In this document: positions 27,223 to 36,922 of the stretch, piece after piece
Layout: each line of letters starts with the position of its first letter
Numbering within the stretch: position 1 is the first letter of the stretch
Source: Aquimarina aquimarini
GTDB taxonomy: Bacteria > Bacteroidota > Bacteroidia > Flavobacteriales > Flavobacteriaceae
Assembly: GCF_900299535.1 (NCBI RefSeq)
Contig: NZ_OMKE01000019.1
Coordinates: 1-52,656, forward strand
Direction of reading: 5' to 3'
Length of the DNA stretch: 52,656 bases
Translations under genes and position numbers: made by a program
The notes under the pieces: model-generated
What the model was told of the DNA's origin: nothing
Seen by the model: the letters and a program-made list of their open reading frames with translations, nothing else
Database searches by the model: none

Positions 27223-27768
27223 ATGACAGGAATTATCTTTTCATCAATTATAAAAGACTTAAAAACAGCAACAGAATCTTCTGATCATCCTTTTAGGCAT
27301 TTTACACTGGCTACTTCTTCTACAGATGGCACTCCCAGAATGCGTACTGTGGTACTTCGTGATATAGATGATACGCTAAATCTCATGATATATACTGATA
27401 AAAGATCAAAAAAAACAACCCATATACATGACCATAACTCAGTAAGTCTTTTATTTACTGATGCAAAAAGATTTTTACAAATCTCTATACTTGCCAAAGC
27501 TGAAATTATTAGTAATAACAGCATGTTACAAACTATTTGGGAGCAAATACCACAAAAATCCAGAAAGGATTATTCTACACAACTACCTCCAGGACAAGAA
27601 ATAAGTAATCCTGCTGCAATTGATTATCTTGAGGGGGCTCATTTTTTTTCTGCTATAAAATTCACTCCTCATCATATTGAATACCTACGTTTAAAAAGGC
27701 CTGATCACATTCGTGTAGCTTTTAAAAAAGAATATAATGATTGGAATAGCTCTTATCTTGTACCGTAG
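27223..27768 (+). CDS. Pyridoxamine 5'-phosphate oxidase-like FMN-binding protein
   Basis: 181 residues. HFTLATSSTDGTPRMRTVVLRDIDDT and YTDKRSKKTTHI form the split-barrel FMN site; the size and the short C-terminus point to the PNPOx-like group and not true PdxH, which ends in a conserved RLxP motif. It may use flavin or F420-like cofactors; the reaction is unknown. Single gene, convergent with bshC. Confidence 0.85.
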   Translation: MTGIIFSSIIKDLKTATESSDHPFRHFTLATSSTDGTPRMRTVVLRDIDDTLNLMIYTDKRSKKTTHIHDHNSVSLLFTDAKRFLQISILAKAEIISNNSMLQTIWEQIPQKSRKDYSTQLPPGQEISNPAAIDYLEGAHFFSAIKFTPHHIEYLRLKRPDHIRVAFKKEYNDWNSSYLVP

Positions 27769-27809
27769 AGAGCTAAATAATTTCAAATAAAACAAAGGTT
27801 ATTAAAAAA

Positions 27810-29405
27810 TTAGTGTTTCAAAATAACAAATTCACCTTGTAAAGGGTCTAATTGTTTTATAAGCATAGGAATTAATTGATCTCCGTATTCCAAATATAAT
27901 TCTGTAAAATTTTGAGTACGTTCTTGCAAACTTTGATTAGGAAAAAGTTCATTCTGTAACATAGTCAATCGTTTTACATGATCGCTTAATTTTAGCCTTT
28001 GTGCTTTTAATAATCTTTTTTCTAGCGCATCTAATCCTTTCAATTGTTTTACTTCTTGTGCTTTTACAGCATTATAAAAAGTAACATCTGTTTTTTCTGC
28101 TACTTTATACATAGATTGAAATTGTTCCTGAAGATGCTTTCGCTGTGGATCAAAATTAATATCTATATTAGATATCTGTCGTACTTTACGGTTAATCAAC
28201 TCATGCTGTTTCAAAAATAATTCGGTATCAGAAACAGTAAGGTTTTTTATTTTTTCTGCTTGCTTTTGAGTCTGAACCAAAACAGAATTACGTAGTAATA
28301 ACATAGGAAAAGGAACCTGTACTGCTTCAAAATAATCTTTCAGCTCTAACCAATATGCCAATTCTCCTCCTCCTCCTATATAACAAAGATTTGGCAGAAT
28401 TACTTCTTGATACAAAGGACGCATCATGACATTAGGGCTAAATCTTTCAGGAGTCTCTTTGAGGGTTTTTAGGATTTCATCTTTACTAAACTCAATATCG
28501 GTTTCGTTTACAAAATACTTTCCTTCTTTTTCTACAATGCGCTCTCTTGAATTTTGAGAAAGGTAAAACAAATTAATTTCTCTTGGGTTTACTTGCACTT
28601 TATACCCTGCTTCATCTAGTTTTTGGGCTTTTTTTGATACTGTTTTATATGCTTCTTGCGTTATTAATTCCTTTTCTACAAATGGAATAAATAATCGTTT
28701 CAATTCACGATCATCACCATCAACGATAACCAACCCATATGCACCAAATAACTCATTAGCCAGATAACGAGTAGCCTCAGTAAGACTAGTATGCTCTAAA
28801 TATGCTTTTTTAAATAAAGTTTTGAGATATTCTGCATTTTTTCCTACTCCAATTTCAGAAGAAAAAACATCAAAAACCTTGTCCAATCCTTCTGTATCAA
28901 AAACTCCCACAGCACCTCCATCTTTGCGATTCCATTGTATTTTTTTTCCAAATAGATTAAAGTAATTTATCTCATCAAAATCATGATCCTCTGTTGCCAT
29001 CCAGTACACAGGAACAAAATTATAATCAGGATACTTATTCTTAAGCTGTTTTGTAAGATTGATTGTCGATATAATCTTATACAAAAAGTATAACGGACCT
29101 GTAAAAAGGTTTAGTTGATGCCCTGTAACTACAGTAAATGTAGTAGAGTCTTCTAGTTGCTCAATATTTGCTGCAGTAAGATCAGATAGATCTACTCCTT
29201 TATATTGTGCTCTCAATGCTTTTACCAATACCTTTCTATGAGCATCAGAAAAAGCATCTTTCTTTTCTTCTAGTTGATTTTTGAAATTTTCTAACTCAGG
29301 AAAACGATGATAAAAAGGAGTTAATTCAGCTTTTTGATCTAAATAGTCACAAATAAGGGATGAAAAATAATTCGTATCGCGAAACGGAATACAATCACTA
29401 GGCAT
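27810..29405 (-). CDS. bshC: Bacillithiol synthesis cysteine-adding enzyme
   Basis: 531 residues from MPSDCIPFRDTNYFS (29405); an in-frame ATG 16 codons upstream gives an extension without family support. BshC adds cysteine to glucosaminyl-malate, the last step of bacillithiol synthesis. Visible marks are VVTGHQLNLFTGPLYFLYKIIS, PVYWMATEDHDFDEIN (the HxGH-like active region of the nucleotidyltransferase-like fold) and a C-terminal coiled coil (KRLLKAQRLKLSDHVKRL). bshA and bshB are elsewhere. The presence of bacillithiol fits the several thiol/quinone-responsive genes in the window. Confidence 0.95.
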   Translation of the reverse strand: MPSDCIPFRDTNYFSSLICDYLDQKAELTPFYHRFPELENFKNQLEEKKDAFSDAHRKVLVKALRAQYKGVDLSDLTAANIEQLEDSTTFTVVTGHQLNLFTGPLYFLYKIISTINLTKQLKNKYPDYNFVPVYWMATEDHDFDEINYFNLFGKKIQWNRKDGGAVGVFDTEGLDKVFDVFSSEIGVGKNAEYLKTLFKKAYLEHTSLTEATRYLANELFGAYGLVIVDGDDRELKRLFIPFVEKELITQEAYKTVSKKAQKLDEAGYKVQVNPREINLFYLSQNSRERIVEKEGKYFVNETDIEFSKDEILKTLKETPERFSPNVMMRPLYQEVILPNLCYIGGGGELAYWLELKDYFEAVQVPFPMLLLRNSVLVQTQKQAEKIKNLTVSDTELFLKQHELINRKVRQISNIDINFDPQRKHLQEQFQSMYKVAEKTDVTFYNAVKAQEVKQLKGLDALEKRLLKAQRLKLSDHVKRLTMLQNELFPNQSLQERTQNFTELYLEYGDQLIPMLIKQLDPLQGEFVILKH

Positions 29406-29520
29406 AAGCAAACTTTTTTTGATCGATAAATATACGGTAGATTGTCGCTTCATTTATTTTTTTATATTTTTTTTAATAATTCCCCTTAATTTACTCCCCT
29501 ACTTCATCTAGTAATTAATT

Positions 29521-29528
29521 TATATTTG
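29521..29528 (+). promoter_or_regulatory. -7 box upstream of the peptidase operon
   Basis: TATATTTG matches TAnnTTTG; the leader to the ATG at 29619 would be about 85 nt. The -33 region has no clear TTTG. Confidence 0.45.
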
Positions 29529-29618
29529 CAGGTATCTCAAATCTTAAATTTTAGTTAACATCAATATTATCCTAAATTTAACTCGGTATTTTACCATCTT
29601 AAATCAACACACCAGTCG

Positions 29619-32108
29619 ATGAAAAAATTAACTACCATTCTTTTTATTACAATTATAAGTACCTGTTTGGGGTATTCTCAAGACAAGTTACAATCTCCCT
29701 CAGATTTTTTGGGATATGAGATAGGAGATCAATTTACACGTCATGCCGATGTGGTCAATTATTTTAAGCATGTTGCTGATCAATCTACAATGGTAAGTTA
29801 TCATACCTATGGCAAAACAAATGAGCGTAGACCACTCACCTATGCTATTATTTCTTCTGAAGAGAATTTAAAGAATATTGAGAATATTCGATTGAATAAT
29901 TTAAAAAACATTGGCTTAGAAAAAGGAATAGCTACTCCACAAACTGCAATTGTTTGGTTGAGCTATAATGTACATGGTAATGAGGCTTCTGGTACAGAAG
30001 CGGCTATGAAGACGGTGTATGAATTGATTTCAAAAAAAACAGCATGGTTAAAAAACACGGTTGTTATTATGGATCCTTGTGTCAATCCAGATGGGCGTGA
30101 TCGATATGTAAATTGGTACAATCAGGTAAAAGCCACTCCTTATAACACAGATCAGGTGGCAACAGAACATAATGAGCCTTGGCCAGGCGGGAGAGCCAAT
30201 CATTATTTATTTGATCTGAACCGTGACTGGGCATGGGCTACTCAAGTAGAGTCATCGCAACGTATACAGGTTTACAACCAATGGATGCCTCATATTCATG
30301 TAGATTTTCATGAGCAGGGTATCAATGATCCTTATTATTTTGCTCCTGCCGCAGAGCCTTTTCATGAAATCATAACACCTTGGCAAAAAGATTTTCAGAC
30401 ACAAATTGGAAAAAATCACGCTCGATACTTTGATTCAGAAGGGTGGCTATTTTTTACCCGAGAGCGTTTTGATCTATTATATCCTAGCTACGGAGATACG
30501 TATCCTACTTTTATGGGAGCGATAGGAATGACCTATGAGCAAGCAGGACATGGTAGAGCTGGATTAGGCATACAAACTGATGAGGGGTATGTATTGACCC
30601 TTAAAGATCGTGCGCTACATCATACTACTACTGGGTTATCTACTGTTGAAATTTCTTCTTTGCAGGCTGCAAAATTAAATACCGAATTCAAAAAATTCTT
30701 TACCAATACTAATTATACATATAAAAGTTATGTGCTTACTGGTGAAAAAGATAAAATTAATAAGCTTACAGCGCTGTTAGATATACATGATATACAATAT
30801 GGATTTACTAATGCATCAAAAGTATCTGGTTTTAATTTTAAAGAAAATAAGCAAGGATCAATTAATGCCAAAGGAGCTTTGGTTGTAAGTACCAATCAAG
30901 CAAAGGGTAAGATGGTAAAAGTACTTTTTGAACCAAACACCAAATTAAATGAGCCTCTCACCTATGATATTACAGCCTGGAGTATTCCTCATGCATATGG
31001 ATTAGATGCTATTGCTTCTACTTCGCTAATCTCTGCTGATTTAACTAAAAAAGCAACAACAATCAACAATACTGCAACTCCTTCTGGAGCGGGGTATATT
31101 TCTAAATGGAATAGTATTGATGATGCTGCTTTTATGGCAGACCTATTACAGAATAATATCAGAGTACGTTTTAGTGAAAAAGATTTTTCTAATACTGGCA
31201 ATAATTTTAAGAAAGGAAGTCTTTTGATTACCAAAAGTGATAATCTTAACATTAAAAACTACGATACAATTGTTGTAAAAATTGCGAATAAACATAACAG
31301 AAAACTGTATGTCGCACCCACTAGTTTTTCTACCAATGGTGTAGATTTTGGATCACCAGATGTAAAACTAATCAACAAACAACGCATTGCAGTACTCAAA
31401 GGGGCACACACCTCATCTCTAAACTATGGAGAAATTTGGCATTTCTTTGAGCAACAACTTAAATTCCCTATTACTTCTATAGATACTCAGTATTTCAAAA
31501 AAATTGAACTTAGTAATTATGATGTACTCATTCTACCAGATGGTAATTATAAGGAGTACATAGATCAAAGTTTATTGATCAAATTAAAAAAATGGATTCA
31601 AAATGGAGGAAAAGTAATTGCTATTGCCGATGCAATGAACTCTTTTGTTGACCAAACAGGTTTTGGCCTCAAAAAAAACATTGCAGAAGAAAAGGATAAA
31701 GATTCTATTTCTAGTAATCTTATACCCTATGATCAAAGAGAACGAGAAAGTGTAAAAGAATTTATTACAGGAAGTATTTTTAAAACGTATGTAGACCCCT
31801 CTCACCCTATGGCTTTTGGGTATGACAACACCTACTTTAGTCTTAAACTAAACAACAAATCTTATCAATTTCTTAAAAACGGATATAATATAGCTTACAT
31901 TAAACAGCCAGAAAATGTCTCTGGGTTTGCTGGTACAACCGCACTAAAAGGATTACACAATTCTCTTGTATTTGGTGAAACAAGAATAGGGCGAGGAAGT
32001 ATGATTTATATGGTAGATAATCCTTTATTCAGGTCTTTTTGGGAAAACGGAAAACTGTTTTTGGTAAATGCCATTTTCTTTACTAATAACAATAAATATA
32101 GAATTTAA
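29619..32108 (+). CDS. Secreted M14-family zinc carboxypeptidase
   Basis: 829 residues with signal peptide (MKKLTTILFITIISTCLGYSQ). Catalytic domain about 40-340: zinc ligands H119 and E122 in YNVHGNEASG and H231 in DFHEQG, substrate-binding FDLNRDW, and the probable catalytic Glu307 in GMTYEQAG. The remaining 480 residues are C-terminal domains I do not recognise, including a Rossmann-like segment (YDVLILPDGNY, GGKVIAIADAM). The next peptidase gene starts 11 nt after the stop. Confidence 0.9.
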   Translation: MKKLTTILFITIISTCLGYSQDKLQSPSDFLGYEIGDQFTRHADVVNYFKHVADQSTMVSYHTYGKTNERRPLTYAIISSEENLKNIENIRLNNLKNIGLEKGIATPQTAIVWLSYNVHGNEASGTEAAMKTVYELISKKTAWLKNTVVIMDPCVNPDGRDRYVNWYNQVKATPYNTDQVATEHNEPWPGGRANHYLFDLNRDWAWATQVESSQRIQVYNQWMPHIHVDFHEQGINDPYYFAPAAEPFHEIITPWQKDFQTQIGKNHARYFDSEGWLFFTRERFDLLYPSYGDTYPTFMGAIGMTYEQAGHGRAGLGIQTDEGYVLTLKDRALHHTTTGLSTVEISSLQAAKLNTEFKKFFTNTNYTYKSYVLTGEKDKINKLTALLDIHDIQYGFTNASKVSGFNFKENKQGSINAKGALVVSTNQAKGKMVKVLFEPNTKLNEPLTYDITAWSIPHAYGLDAIASTSLISADLTKKATTINNTATPSGAGYISKWNSIDDAAFMADLLQNNIRVRFSEKDFSNTGNNFKKGSLLITKSDNLNIKNYDTIVVKIANKHNRKLYVAPTSFSTNGVDFGSPDVKLINKQRIAVLKGAHTSSLNYGEIWHFFEQQLKFPITSIDTQYFKKIELSNYDVLILPDGNYKEYIDQSLLIKLKKWIQNGGKVIAIADAMNSFVDQTGFGLKKNIAEEKDKDSISSNLIPYDQRERESVKEFITGSIFKTYVDPSHPMAFGYDNTYFSLKLNNKSYQFLKNGYNIAYIKQPENVSGFAGTTALKGLHNSLVFGETRIGRGSMIYMVDNPLFRSFWENGKLFLVNAIFFTNNNKYRI

Positions 32109-32119
32109 ATTAAATAATC

Positions 32120-34300
32120 ATGAATAACTCACATCTCTCGACAACTATAAAAACTATGGCCTTATCGGCTATGGTGCTTTTAGCGAGTTGTAATCAAAAG
32201 AAAGAAGCAGTAAAACCTACTGCAACCACAACAACTGCATCGAATACTACTACCAATGTATTATTATCAGAATGGACTGGCCCTTATCAAGGGACACCAG
32301 CATTTGATAAAATGAATGTTTCTGATATAAAATCAGCACTTGATAAAGGAATGGAACTCAATCTTAAAGAGATTGAAGCAATTGCAAATAATCCTGATGC
32401 TCCTACTTTTGACAATACTATTGTCGCTATGGAAAAAGCTGGGGCAGAACTCAATAGAGTTTTTACATATTATGGTATTTTAAGTAGTAATATGTCTTCT
32501 CCAGAGTTTAGGAATGTTCAAAAAGAAATGGCTCCTATACTATCAGAGTTCAATTCAAAAATATCGCAAAACGAGAAATTATTTGAGCGTATTAAAACCG
32601 TATACGATAACTCGCAAAAAACACCTCTAGAAGCAGATCAACAACGAGTAGCACAACTTATTTATGAATCATTTGCTATGAATGGTGCTGCGCTTGATGT
32701 TGAAAAGAAAAAACGATATGCGGCCATCAATAAAGAGTTATCAGAACTATATACTAATTTCTCTAATAATGTATTAGAGGATGAAGAAGGGTATGTAACC
32801 TATCTTACAAAAGATCAATTAAGTGGTTTATCTGAACCATTAATCAAAGCATATGCAAAAGCGGCAACCGATAGAGACCAAGAAGGTAAATATGCAATAA
32901 CCAATACGAGGTCTTCTATGGATCCTTTTCTTACCTACTCAAACGAGCGAGATATACGAGAAAAGGTATGGAAAAACTATTACTCTCGCGGGGATAATGG
33001 CGATGATAAGGATAATAATGCAAACATTGCAAAGATCCTGAAATTAAGAAAAGAACGTGTAGCATTATTAGGTCATGATAACTATGCCGATTGGAGATTA
33101 CAAAACCGTATGGCTAAAAAGCCAGAAAATGCAATGGAGCTTATGAATGCGGTATGGCCTGCTGCAATTGCAAGAGTAAAAGAAGAAGTAGCTGATATGC
33201 AAGCCGTGGCAGATGCCAATGGAGATAAAATAACTATAGAACCTTGGGATTATCGCTATTATGCAGAAAAAGTAAGAAAAAAGAAGTATGACCTAGATTC
33301 TGATGAAGTAAAACAATACTTACAGTTAGATAAATTAAGAGAGGCTATGTTTTTTGTAGCTGGTGAATTATTTAATTTTAAGTTTACTCCTATTGAAGAA
33401 GGAAAAGTACCTGTTTTTCATGAAGATGTTAAGGTTTGGGAAGTAACTGACAAAACTTCTGGAACGCATATTGGTCTATGGTATCTCGATCCATTTGCCA
33501 GACCAGGAAAACGATCTGGTGCATGGGCAAATACTTATAGAAGTCATACTACCTTTGATGGTAAAACAAATGTATTGTCATCCAACAATTCTAATTTTGT
33601 AAAACCTGCACCAGGAGAAGCTGTTTTGGTATCATGGTCAGATGCAACTACCTTTTTTCATGAGTTTGGTCACGCACTACACTTCTTATCCTCTGAGGTA
33701 AGATACCCAACCTTGAACGGAGGCGTGCGAGATTATACAGAATTCCAATCTCAATTATTAGAGCGATGGTTATCTACCGATAAAGTCATCAATAATTATT
33801 TGGTACACTATAAGACAGGAGAACCAATCCCTAAATCATTGGTTGATAAAATAAAGAAAGCTGCTACTTTTAATCAAGGGTTTGCAACTACAGAATACCT
33901 TGCTTCTGCTCTTATAGATATGAAACTACACTTGGCAGATCCTACAGATATTGATATAGACAAGTTTGAGAAAGAAGCTCTAGAAGCCTTACACATGCCA
34001 AAAGAATTGGTAATGCGTCACCGTACTCCTCATTTTGGGCATGTATTTTCTGGTGAAGGGTATGCGACTGCATATTATGGATATATGTGGGCAGATGTAC
34101 TTACATCTGATGCTGCAGAAGCGTTTGCAGAAGCTCCTGGAGGTTTTTATGACAAAGAAGTAGCCGCAAAATTGGTAAAATACCTTTTTGCACCTCGTAA
34201 TGCTATAGATCCTGCAGAAGCATATAGACTGTTTAGAGGTCGCGATGCTAAGATTGAAGCTTTGATGAAAGATAGAGGGTTTCCTATTCCTAAATCATAG
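32120..34300 (+). CDS. M3-family peptidyl-dipeptidase, lipoprotein
   Basis: 726 residues. Lipoprotein signal ending LLASC at about residue 24, then a low-complexity Thr/Ala linker, then the mostly helical M3 domain. The zinc site is FFHEFGHALH (H514, E515, H518), with E541 in DYTEF as the probable third ligand. Related to the Dcp type, which removes C-terminal dipeptides. It begins 11 nt after the M14 gene, so endwise digestion of peptides outside the inner membrane is probable. A strong terminator follows at 34322. Confidence 0.93.
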   Translation: MNNSHLSTTIKTMALSAMVLLASCNQKKEAVKPTATTTTASNTTTNVLLSEWTGPYQGTPAFDKMNVSDIKSALDKGMELNLKEIEAIANNPDAPTFDNTIVAMEKAGAELNRVFTYYGILSSNMSSPEFRNVQKEMAPILSEFNSKISQNEKLFERIKTVYDNSQKTPLEADQQRVAQLIYESFAMNGAALDVEKKKRYAAINKELSELYTNFSNNVLEDEEGYVTYLTKDQLSGLSEPLIKAYAKAATDRDQEGKYAITNTRSSMDPFLTYSNERDIREKVWKNYYSRGDNGDDKDNNANIAKILKLRKERVALLGHDNYADWRLQNRMAKKPENAMELMNAVWPAAIARVKEEVADMQAVADANGDKITIEPWDYRYYAEKVRKKKYDLDSDEVKQYLQLDKLREAMFFVAGELFNFKFTPIEEGKVPVFHEDVKVWEVTDKTSGTHIGLWYLDPFARPGKRSGAWANTYRSHTTFDGKTNVLSSNNSNFVKPAPGEAVLVSWSDATTFFHEFGHALHFLSSEVRYPTLNGGVRDYTEFQSQLLERWLSTDKVINNYLVHYKTGEPIPKSLVDKIKKAATFNQGFATTEYLASALIDMKLHLADPTDIDIDKFEKEALEALHMPKELVMRHRTPHFGHVFSGEGYATAYYGYMWADVLTSDAAEAFAEAPGGFYDKEVAAKLVKYLFAPRNAIDPAEAYRLFRGRDAKIEALMKDRGFPIPKS

Positions 34301-34321
34301 GAATACCCCCTCCATAAATAA

Positions 34322-34361
34322 AAAAATACACATACATCGATTACGATGTATGTGTATTTTT
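34322..34361. terminator. 18-bp perfect terminator hairpin
   Basis: Arms 34322-34339 and 34344-34361 (core ACACATACATCG / CGATGTATGTGT) with loop ATTA. It serves the peptidase operon and the convergent azoreductase gene. Confidence 0.9.
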
Positions 34362-34400
34362 ATTTTAATACCAGTTATACTTTTCAAACTTAAGCAGGTA

Positions 34401-35015
34401 TTAATACCACTTCTCGCTCACTACTTTAATCTCTTTTTTACACACAGCTAGCATACTCTCTACTTTATCTGGATATTGTTGCAACCCAAATGCGGTACTA
34501 TTTTCTGTAGTAATCCCCATAAGCCCCAAACAAGCATTCAACAAAGGAGTGGCAAAATTCATACTTTTTAAAGGCTCTATTGTAAAATCACTACCGCTAG
34601 TCATTAACACCAATGCTTGTTTACCATCACACAATCCTCTTGGCCCATTTTCTGTTTGCTCAAAAGTTTTTCCTGCTTGTATAACTGCATCTACCCATGC
34701 TTTTACTGTGGCAGGAAGCGACATATTATACATAGGACTTGCTACTACAATCCTATCTGCATCAAGAAGCTGAGCCACCATTTTATCATTTTTGGATAAT
34801 ATTTTTTGCTCCTCATCATTCAATGCTACTCCGCCAAAATTACGATTCACATATAGGTTCAGATTTTTTTCTAATAACAAATCAGGAGTATCTTTGGTCA
34901 AGTCTAGAAATGTTATCTCTGTCTTATTTTGAGTATGCTCTACAAAAAAATCTACCAACTTTTTTGTATTTGATTGCTCTCTAGGGGTATAACTTACAAC
35001 AAGTGTCTTTTTCAT
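34401..35015 (-). CDS. FMN-dependent NADH-azoreductase family protein
   Basis: 204 residues, the normal AzoR size. LVVSYTPREQSNTKKL is the FMN phosphate loop; VASPMYNMSLPATVKAWVDAVIQAGKTF is the family signature. The fold also reduces quinones. Divergent from an HxlR regulator, with two dyads between them; such regulators usually control the adjacent reductase in response to quinones or diamide-like stress. Confidence 0.9.
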   Translation of the reverse strand: MKKTLVVSYTPREQSNTKKLVDFFVEHTQNKTEITFLDLTKDTPDLLLEKNLNLYVNRNFGGVALNDEEQKILSKNDKMVAQLLDADRIVVASPMYNMSLPATVKAWVDAVIQAGKTFEQTENGPRGLCDGKQALVLMTSGSDFTIEPLKSMNFATPLLNACLGLMGITTENSTAFGLQQYPDKVESMLAVCKKEIKVVSEKWY

Positions 35016-35076
35016 AGCGTCTATTATTATAATTTTAAATCATTTCAAATTAAATTCATGAAATTTTTCGTTCTTA

Positions 35077-35144
35077 CAAAAGTATATTACATTGGCACAC
35101 AAATTACATGACTATACTCAAGTATATTGGTATACAATAGTATA
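35077..35144. promoter_or_regulatory. azoreductase/HxlR divergent promoter with two operator dyads
   Basis: TATACT-CA-AGTATA (35113-35126) and TATAC-AATA-GTATA (35131-35144) have centres 18 bp apart. A further half-site AGTATA is at 35081-35086, overlapping the azoreductase -7 box TACTTTTG (minus strand, 35077-35084). Binding by the HxlR protein encoded at 35177 is the natural reading. Confidence 0.6.
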
Positions 35145-35176
35145 GTGATCGTATTATAATATTGATATCCAGAAAA

Positions 35177-35539
35177 ATGAATAGCATAAAAGATACCCCC
35201 AAACATACACCAGCAGAATGCAAATCATTTATACTACCTGTTAGAGATGTAATAGATTTAATAGGAGGCAAATGGAAACTGCCCATCATTGTCACCCTCT
35301 CTTTCAAGAGTTACAGATTCAAAGAACTAGAACGTGAAATAGTAGGCATCACCCCAAGAATGCTATCTAAGGAGCTAAAAGACCTAGAAATAAATGGCCT
35401 AGTTGATAGAAAAGAATCTGCAACAACACCTATTACTGTAGCATATAGCTTGACCAATTACGGGCTATCACTAGATAAAGTGATCGAAGTGGTTAGAGAT
35501 TGGGGGATTACTCATAGAAAAAAAATAATGAGCAAATAA
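35177..35539 (+). CDS. HxlR-family regulator, divergent from azoreductase
   Basis: 120 residues from the ATG at 35177; a TTG five codons upstream is less likely. The winged helix IGGKWKLPIIVTL, then IVGITPRMLSKELKDLEINGLVDRK, is typical. A Cys (residue 15, AECKS) sits before the HTH as in redox-sensing members. It closely resembles the HxlR protein at 44764 in the recognition region (IVGVTPKMLTQTLRELE), which fits the related operator sequences of the two genes. Confidence 0.9.
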   Translation: MNSIKDTPKHTPAECKSFILPVRDVIDLIGGKWKLPIIVTLSFKSYRFKELEREIVGITPRMLSKELKDLEINGLVDRKESATTPITVAYSLTNYGLSLDKVIEVVRDWGITHRKKIMSK

Positions 35540-36181
35540 TATATAATAACTCCTAGTTGATGGTTTATGAACTTCTATATTCAGTATTGGGTATTGGGTG
35601 TTCGATATTCATTTCCTACTGTCTTGAGTGTTTTTGGATTATCAACTTCATCTGTTCTATAAAAGCGATCGGATGAAAATGATATACCTACTATTTGTAG
35701 AGAACCGCCGTAAAGGTTTCTGTATCTGAAGAGAATTGATAAAGAGACTTTAAAACCACAACACTACTGCTGTGTTTTTTTATATATTGTATTGCTTACT
35801 CATACCGCCACTAAGCACAGCTTAGCGGTAGCAGGGAAAAATTGATGATGTCTAATTCCATTTTTTTGTTCATAATACCAACTTTAGGTTATAAAAATGG
35901 TTCAAAAGAAGCACTGTATAAATTCTAAAATATCTCGATCGGACTTACATAAAATGCAGTACCACTGGAATTATCACATCAAACTCAATCTAAAGACAAG
36001 AATGATAGTACTTCGATCAGAATGTTTGCCGAGTTTACCCAAAAGTAACACCAGTTAAAAAATCGACCTATTAATGAACCAATCTAAAGATATGAAACAT
36101 CTGTTTTTTACGCTTCGTTAGCTCGAGGAATTAATCGGGTTCTGATGTGGGGAATATTTGCCAACGGTTTGTGTGTGGGGT
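35540..36181. other. Long non-coding, decayed stretch at the start of the accessory region
   Basis: 642 bp without an intact gene. It holds repeats of the kind seen again at 37491 and 46130 (TATTGGGTATTGGGTGTTC near 35585), a hairpin at 35803-35830 (ACCGC, CTAAGC / GCTTAG, CGGT), and a short open stretch at 35953-36048 that reads like the tail of a lost gene (ends SIRMFAEFTQK). GCCAACGG at 36160-36167 lies just past the stop of the next minus-strand gene. Confidence 0.5.
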
Positions 36182-36592
36182 TTATTTTTCGAAATTTTCG
36201 ATTACTTCATCTATTTCTCCATCATGATCATAATCATATTCTAATTTTGTAGAAAAACTTTTACCATCCAATTTTAAAATCTCCACTTTTTTTCCTTCGA
36301 TTATTAATTCTTTATTTTCAAAAGAATAATTTCCTAACTTCTGAAATTCTTTTTCACAATCCCAAACATCAACTGACCATACACTTCCATCTTCTCTAAA
36401 TTGCAAATAATCTCTTCCACACTTTTCATGATCGTCATAAGGAATTACATTTCCATTAACAATTTTATTTACAATATACCAATCTCCTAAAATTAAATTC
36501 TCTAGTTCATAGTTTTGATTATCATCGTCTTTATTACATGAGGTATTAAACATTAAAATTCCAAAAAAAAGTAATAACAGTTTAATTTTCAT
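36182..36592 (-). CDS. Small lipoprotein, lipocalin-like
   Basis: 136 residues. Lipobox FNTSC at about residue 19, then an acidic linker (NKDDDNQN). LILGDWYIVNKIVNG, FREDGSVWSVDVWDCEKEFQKLGNYSFENKELIIEGKKVEI fits the lipocalin-like/META pattern of surface lipoproteins in Bacteroidota (GxW start, alternating strands, two Cys that may pair). Function unknown. Single gene with structured DNA on both sides: an 18-bp inverted repeat 49 nt upstream and GTTGGC beyond the stop. Confidence 0.7.
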   Translation of the reverse strand: MKIKLLLLFFGILMFNTSCNKDDDNQNYELENLILGDWYIVNKIVNGNVIPYDDHEKCGRDYLQFREDGSVWSVDVWDCEKEFQKLGNYSFENKELIIEGKKVEILKLDGKSFSTKLEYDYDHDGEIDEVIENFEK

Positions 36593-36640
36593 AACTTAAA
36601 TTTATTTTAATTCAACTATTTATTTTTATCATTTTTAAAC

Positions 36641-36699
36641 TGAACTCATCTTGACTTTTTCTATTTCCTAAAAAATGGCTGAAAGTCAAGATGAGTTCA
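36641..36699. repeat. 18-bp perfect inverted repeat with 23-bp spacer
   Basis: Arms TGAACTCATCTTGACTTT (36641-36658) and exact complement (36682-36699). No T run follows. It sits 49 nt upstream of the lipoprotein start. It could be a hairpin in a leader, a miniature mobile element, or a small invertible segment. Confidence 0.6.
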
Positions 36700-36772
36700 C
36701 TGATAAATTTTCATATTAATTATAATATTTTGTGTTCTACACAATCTTTCTTGTATGTGTTGTAACAGAGTA

Positions 36773-36887
36773 AAATGTTACCCTTCTTTTCAATTTTTCT
36801 GCGCATTGATTGCTAACTTTTTCTCTTAGCAAATATTGCGCCTTACCAAAAACACAATAACATTTCGATTGATCACTTAGTTGCTAT
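36773..36887. repeat. Large imperfect palindrome beyond the gene at 36923
   Basis: Outer arms AAATGTTA (36773-36780) and TAACATTT (36858-36865). Inner arms at 36801-36817 (GCGCATTGATTGCTAAC) and 36825-36841 pair at 13 of 17 positions around a 7-nt loop. On the minus strand the motif ATAGCAACTAAG (36876-36887) comes 36 nt after the stop of the gene at 36923. In form it recalls an integron attC site, without clear canonical cores. Confidence 0.55.
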
Positions 36888-36922
36888 GGGCCATATATCG
36901 TGTTGTAGTACGTTTTTTTTAT

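Noticed and set aside
35953..36048. Open stretch ending SIRMFAEFTQK, possible gene remnant
   Set aside because: Protein-like, but only 31 codons with a stop on each side and no recognisable family; too weak for a pseudogene entry.
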